Source: CAVXZE01 sp964615365 (GTDB lineage: Bacteria > Myxococcota_A > UBA9160 > UBA6930). From it: a DNA stretch of 64,000 nt. The position numbers were made by a program, and so were the translations under genes. Below the pieces are notes generated by a model. The model did not search any database and was not told the origin of the DNA. It saw nothing but the letters and a program-made list of their open reading frames with translations. The stretch lies in NCBI GenBank assembly GCA_964615365.1, contig CAZTOU010000013.1:1-64000 (forward strand). Reading direction: 5' to 3'. Position 1 is the stretch's first letter. Each line of letters opens with the position of its first letter. Below, piece by piece: positions 61,645 to 64,000 of the stretch.

Positions 61645-62123
61645 AGAAGGCCGGCGACGAGAACTCCATGGCCGGGTCTCCGGTCGAGGATCAGGTGGCG
61701 ATCCAACAGCTCCTCCACAGGTACTGCCACGCACTCGATCGCGGGAGTGTCGACGAGGTGGTGGAGCTCTTCCACCCCGATGCGGTGCTCCTGCCAGCCT
61801 ATGAGAGCGACGCACGTCACGTCGGCCGCGAGGCGGTGCGCGGCTGGTACGAGAACTACGACCGAACGCTTCGCGCCAACGTCCGGTACCTGCGGCACAA
61901 GATCTCGTCTCCTGTGATCGAGGTCTCCGGAAACAGGGCGACCTCGGCCTGCTACCTCGACGCGGACGCGATCCCCGCCGGCTTCGAGGAGCCGATCGTC
62001 TTGGTCGGGCGCTACGATGACGAGCTGGTCAAGGATGAGGGCCGGTGGTGGTTCAAGGAGCGGAAGATCATCGGTTACTACAGCCACCCGGCGGGCAGGT
62101 TCTCGCCCGGACGGGGAGAGTAG
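61641..62123 (+). CDS. SnoaL/NTF2-like protein 2
   Basis: 160 residues. QVAIQQLLHRYCHALDRGSVDEVVELFHPDAVLLPAYE is the usual opening of SnoaL_4 proteins; RDELVKDEGRWWFKERKI-type segment (seen as DDELVKDEGRWWFKERK) closes the barrel. A likely dehydratase, isomerase or binding protein; the catalytic His/Asp candidates are HRYCHALDRG. GTG start at 61641. Thirteen bases before the amidohydrolase gene, so part of the same operon. A second SnoaL protein is at 4282, but the two are only distantly alike. Confidence 0.82.
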   Translation: MKKAGDENSMAGSPVEDQVAIQQLLHRYCHALDRGSVDEVVELFHPDAVLLPAYESDARHVGREAVRGWYENYDRTLRANVRYLRHKISSPVIEVSGNRATSACYLDADAIPAGFEEPIVLVGRYDDELVKDEGRWWFKERKIIGYYSHPAGRFSPGRGE

Positions 62124-62135
62124 TCGGAGGACTCG

Positions 62136-63722
62136 ATGACGCGGAACACCGGATTCGATCTGCTGCTCAGGAACGCGAGAATCTTCGACGGAGCCGGCGG
62201 TCCCTGGCTCAGGGCCGATCTCGCCGTCACGGGCGATACGATCGCGGCGCTGGGTGCGCTCGGAGGCGCTCGAGCGACGGTCGAGATCGACTGTGACGGC
62301 GCGGCCCTCGCGCCCGGATTCATCGACGCGCACAGCCACTCCGATCTCGCGGTGTTCGAGGATGCAGCGATCGCGCCGAAGCTGGTGCAAGGCGTTACCA
62401 CCGAGCTGCTGGGCCAGGACGGCATCGCCGCGGCGCCGATTCGGCAGGAGCACAAGGCCGACTGGAGCCGGCATCTCTCGGGGCTGCTCGGCAATCCCGA
62501 CCTGGAGTGGGCCTGGTCGAGCTTCGAGGAATACCTCTCCGCCCTCGACGCGGCGTCTCCGGGGACGAACCTGGCGTGCCTGGTCCCTCACGGAAACCTG
62601 CGTCTCTGGACCATGGGCATGGAGGATCGCAAGGCGTCTCCCGCCGAGCTCGGGGAGATGGCCGCCCTGCTGCGCGAGTGCATGGAGGCCGGTGGGGTCG
62701 GGTTCTCGACCGGTCTCATCTATCCGCCCTGCTCCTACGCCGACGAGGACGAGATGGCGTCGCTTTGCGCCGAGCTGGTCGACTTCGGGGGCTTCATCGT
62801 CGTCCACATGCGGAGCGAGGACGCGAGGGTCTTCGAGGCGCTCGACGAGATGCTTCGCGTCTCCGAGCGCAGCGGCGCGCCCCTGCACATCTCGCACCTC
62901 AAGGTCGCCGGAAGACCGCAGTTCGGGCGGGCGGGGGAGCTCCTGGAGAAGATCGACGCGGCCCGCGAGCGCGGACTCGAGGTGACCTTTGACCAGTATC
63001 CCTACACCGCCGGGAGCACCATGCTGTTCGCGATCCTGCCCGAGTGGCTGCAGGAGGGCGGCCCCGACGCGATGATCGAGAGGCTCCGAGACACGGCAGT
63101 GCGAGAGCGGATCATGGCGGAGCTCGCCCAGCGGGGCGCGTCGACCGTCGCCATCACCGACATCCGCGTCGCCGGGGTCGGCTCGGAAGCGAATCGACAC
63201 CTGGAGGGCATGAACCTGCTGGAGGTCGCCGAGGCGCTGGGCAAGCCACTGATCGACGCGGTGTGCGATCTGCTGATCGAAGAGGATCTGAACGTCTCGA
63301 TGATCCTGTTCGTCGCCGACGAGGCCGACGTGCAGACGATCCTCCGGCATCCCCTGCACATCGCCTGCACCGACGGGCTGCTGGGGGGCAAGCCACATCC
63401 GCGCCTGTACGGAACCTTCCCCAGGATCCTCGGCCACTACTGCCGCGAGCTCGGCGTCCTCCCGCTGCCCGAGGCGATCCGAAAGATGACGTCGGCGCCC
63501 GCGGCCCGGCTCGGGCTGCGCGACCGCGGACTGCTTCGCCCCGGTATGAAGGCGGATCTCGTCGCCTTCGACCCCGATCGGGTGATCGACACCTCGACCT
63601 ACGACGACCCGCGCCGGGATCCCGAGGGCATCCTGCACGTCTTCGTCAACGGGCGGCACGCCGTCGAGAACGGTCGGCTGCTCGGGGCCAACGCAGGGTG
63701 CGTACTCAGACGCGGACGGTAG
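62136..63722 (+). CDS. D-aminoacylase / N-acyl-D-amino-acid deacylase-type amidohydrolase
   Basis: 528 residues. N-terminal LLLRNARIFDGAGGPWLRADLAV, metal site PGFIDAHSHSDLAVFED, QGVTTELLGQDGIA, VPHGNLRLWTMGMEDRKAS, GGVGFSTGLIYPPCSYADEDEM, VHMRSED, LHISHLKVAGRPQFG and ACTDGLLGGKPHPRLYGTFPRIL. Amidohydrolase family III D-aminoacylase features: the Cys/His/Asp metal set is present. Hydrolyses an N-acyl-D-amino acid, D-amino-acid-containing peptide or similar amide. ATG 62136 with AGTCGGAGG upstream. Followed 46 bases on by an amine-oxidase-like gene. Confidence 0.92.
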   Translation: MTRNTGFDLLLRNARIFDGAGGPWLRADLAVTGDTIAALGALGGARATVEIDCDGAALAPGFIDAHSHSDLAVFEDAAIAPKLVQGVTTELLGQDGIAAAPIRQEHKADWSRHLSGLLGNPDLEWAWSSFEEYLSALDAASPGTNLACLVPHGNLRLWTMGMEDRKASPAELGEMAALLRECMEAGGVGFSTGLIYPPCSYADEDEMASLCAELVDFGGFIVVHMRSEDARVFEALDEMLRVSERSGAPLHISHLKVAGRPQFGRAGELLEKIDAARERGLEVTFDQYPYTAGSTMLFAILPEWLQEGGPDAMIERLRDTAVRERIMAELAQRGASTVAITDIRVAGVGSEANRHLEGMNLLEVAEALGKPLIDAVCDLLIEEDLNVSMILFVADEADVQTILRHPLHIACTDGLLGGKPHPRLYGTFPRILGHYCRELGVLPLPEAIRKMTSAPAARLGLRDRGLLRPGMKADLVAFDPDRVIDTSTYDDPRRDPEGILHVFVNGRHAVENGRLLGANAGCVLRRGR

Positions 63723-63768
63723 GCAACGCGGCCGAGAAGATGCGGGAGAAGAGAGCGAAGGAGGATCA

Positions 63769-64000
63769 ATGATGGAGAACCGAAAGGTGATCATCGTAGG
63801 AGCCGGAATCGGGGGGCTCTCCGCGGGCTACTGGCTGAGTCAGAGAGGCTACGAGGTCGAGATCCTGGAGGCTCTCGACCGGCCCGGCGGACGCATGGCC
63901 ACGATGGAACGCAATGGAGACAAGGTCGACGTCGGCGCCCAGTTCTTCCACTCCAACTACGTGCACTCCTTCGATCTGATGGACGCGTTCGGCCTGCGGC
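63769..64000 (+). CDS. Flavin amine-oxidase-like protein (truncated by window end)
   Basis: About 77 residues visible. KVIIVGAGIGGLSAGYWLS is the FAD-binding GxGxxG, with VEILEALDRPGGRMAT immediately after, the GGR motif of monoamine oxidase/protoporphyrinogen-oxidase/desaturase relatives, and VDVGAQFFHS. Double ATG at 63769/63772 behind AAGGAGGATC. Substrate cannot be told from the fragment. Being directly after an N-acyl-D-amino-acid amidohydrolase, it might oxidise the released amine or amino acid (inference). Confidence 0.85.
   Translation, partial: MMENRKVIIVGAGIGGLSAGYWLSQRGYEVEILEALDRPGGRMATMERNGDKVDVGAQFFHSNYVHSFDLMDAFGLR

Overview
The window reads as GC-rich chromosome from a Gram-negative bacterium. 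Evidence for an outer-membrane cell plan is two MacA/MacB-type export systems, a UDP-L-FucNAc/O-antigen type sugar pathway and several lipid-phosphate-sugar type glycosyltransferases. Broad fatty-acid/CoA and amide/peptide catabolic genes, many GTG/TTG starts and frequent TAG stops fit an uncultured 'deltaproteobacterial'-type lineage (Myxococcota, Desulfobacterota or Binatota-like). That placement is an inference and is not proven by any marker gene here. I see no rRNA, tRNA, CRISPR array, phage or insertion sequence; nearly all DNA is coding.

Layout. 1-2558: end of a copper-type P1B ATPase and a divergent purine permease. 2567-2634: a 28-bp perfect palindrome between convergent genes. 2636-10045 (minus): acyl-CoA ligase, SnoaL-like protein, exported PHP-domain hydrolase and GH116 glycosidase. 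10152-12093: transglutaminase-like, PDZ and LOG-like proteins. 12229-16580: a MacA/MacB-like export operon with two permease genes, damaged twice (amber codon in the adaptor; the second permease abruptly joined to a DUF362 gene). 17668-20809: phytoene-desaturase-like flavoprotein and a membrane-anchored iron-sulfur aldo/keto reductase. 20921-24290: fnlB, fnlA and fnlC for UDP-L-FucNAc. 24602-26704: tungsten-type aldehyde:ferredoxin oxidoreductase and a MoaD-like protein. 26834-35884: envelope polysaccharide block (two GT2, two GT39-like enzymes, B12/radical SAM enzyme, wecB, SGNH-like protein).

35915-41845: family III CoA-transferase homologue, acyl-CoA synthetase, GH127-type enzyme, and an EVE-domain protein with a nuclease-like C-terminal part. 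42014-45254: an intact three-gene MacAB-type exporter. 45281-49664: VKOR-DsbA fusion, PilZ protein, FAD oxidase, tandem GST-N protein. 49679-53986: P5C dehydrogenase, 3-hydroxyacyl-CoA dehydrogenase and ATP-type PEP carboxykinase, i.e. amino-acid and fatty-acid carbon feeding gluconeogenesis. 53987-54626: the longest gene-free stretch, with a structured inverted repeat. 54627-60239: M20 amidohydrolase, prolyl oligopeptidase, divergent M19 protein, and an alpha/beta hydrolase broken by an amber codon. 60316-64000: a tightly packed operon of a 7-TM protein, two small unknown proteins, SnoaL-like protein, D-aminoacylase-type amidohydrolase and the start of a flavin amine-oxidase-like protein.

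The most unusual items are the EVE fusion whose nuclease active site looks lost, the palindrome at 2567-2634, the M19 protein lacking its usual N-terminal metal ligands, and three independent gene lesions in otherwise well-kept DNA.
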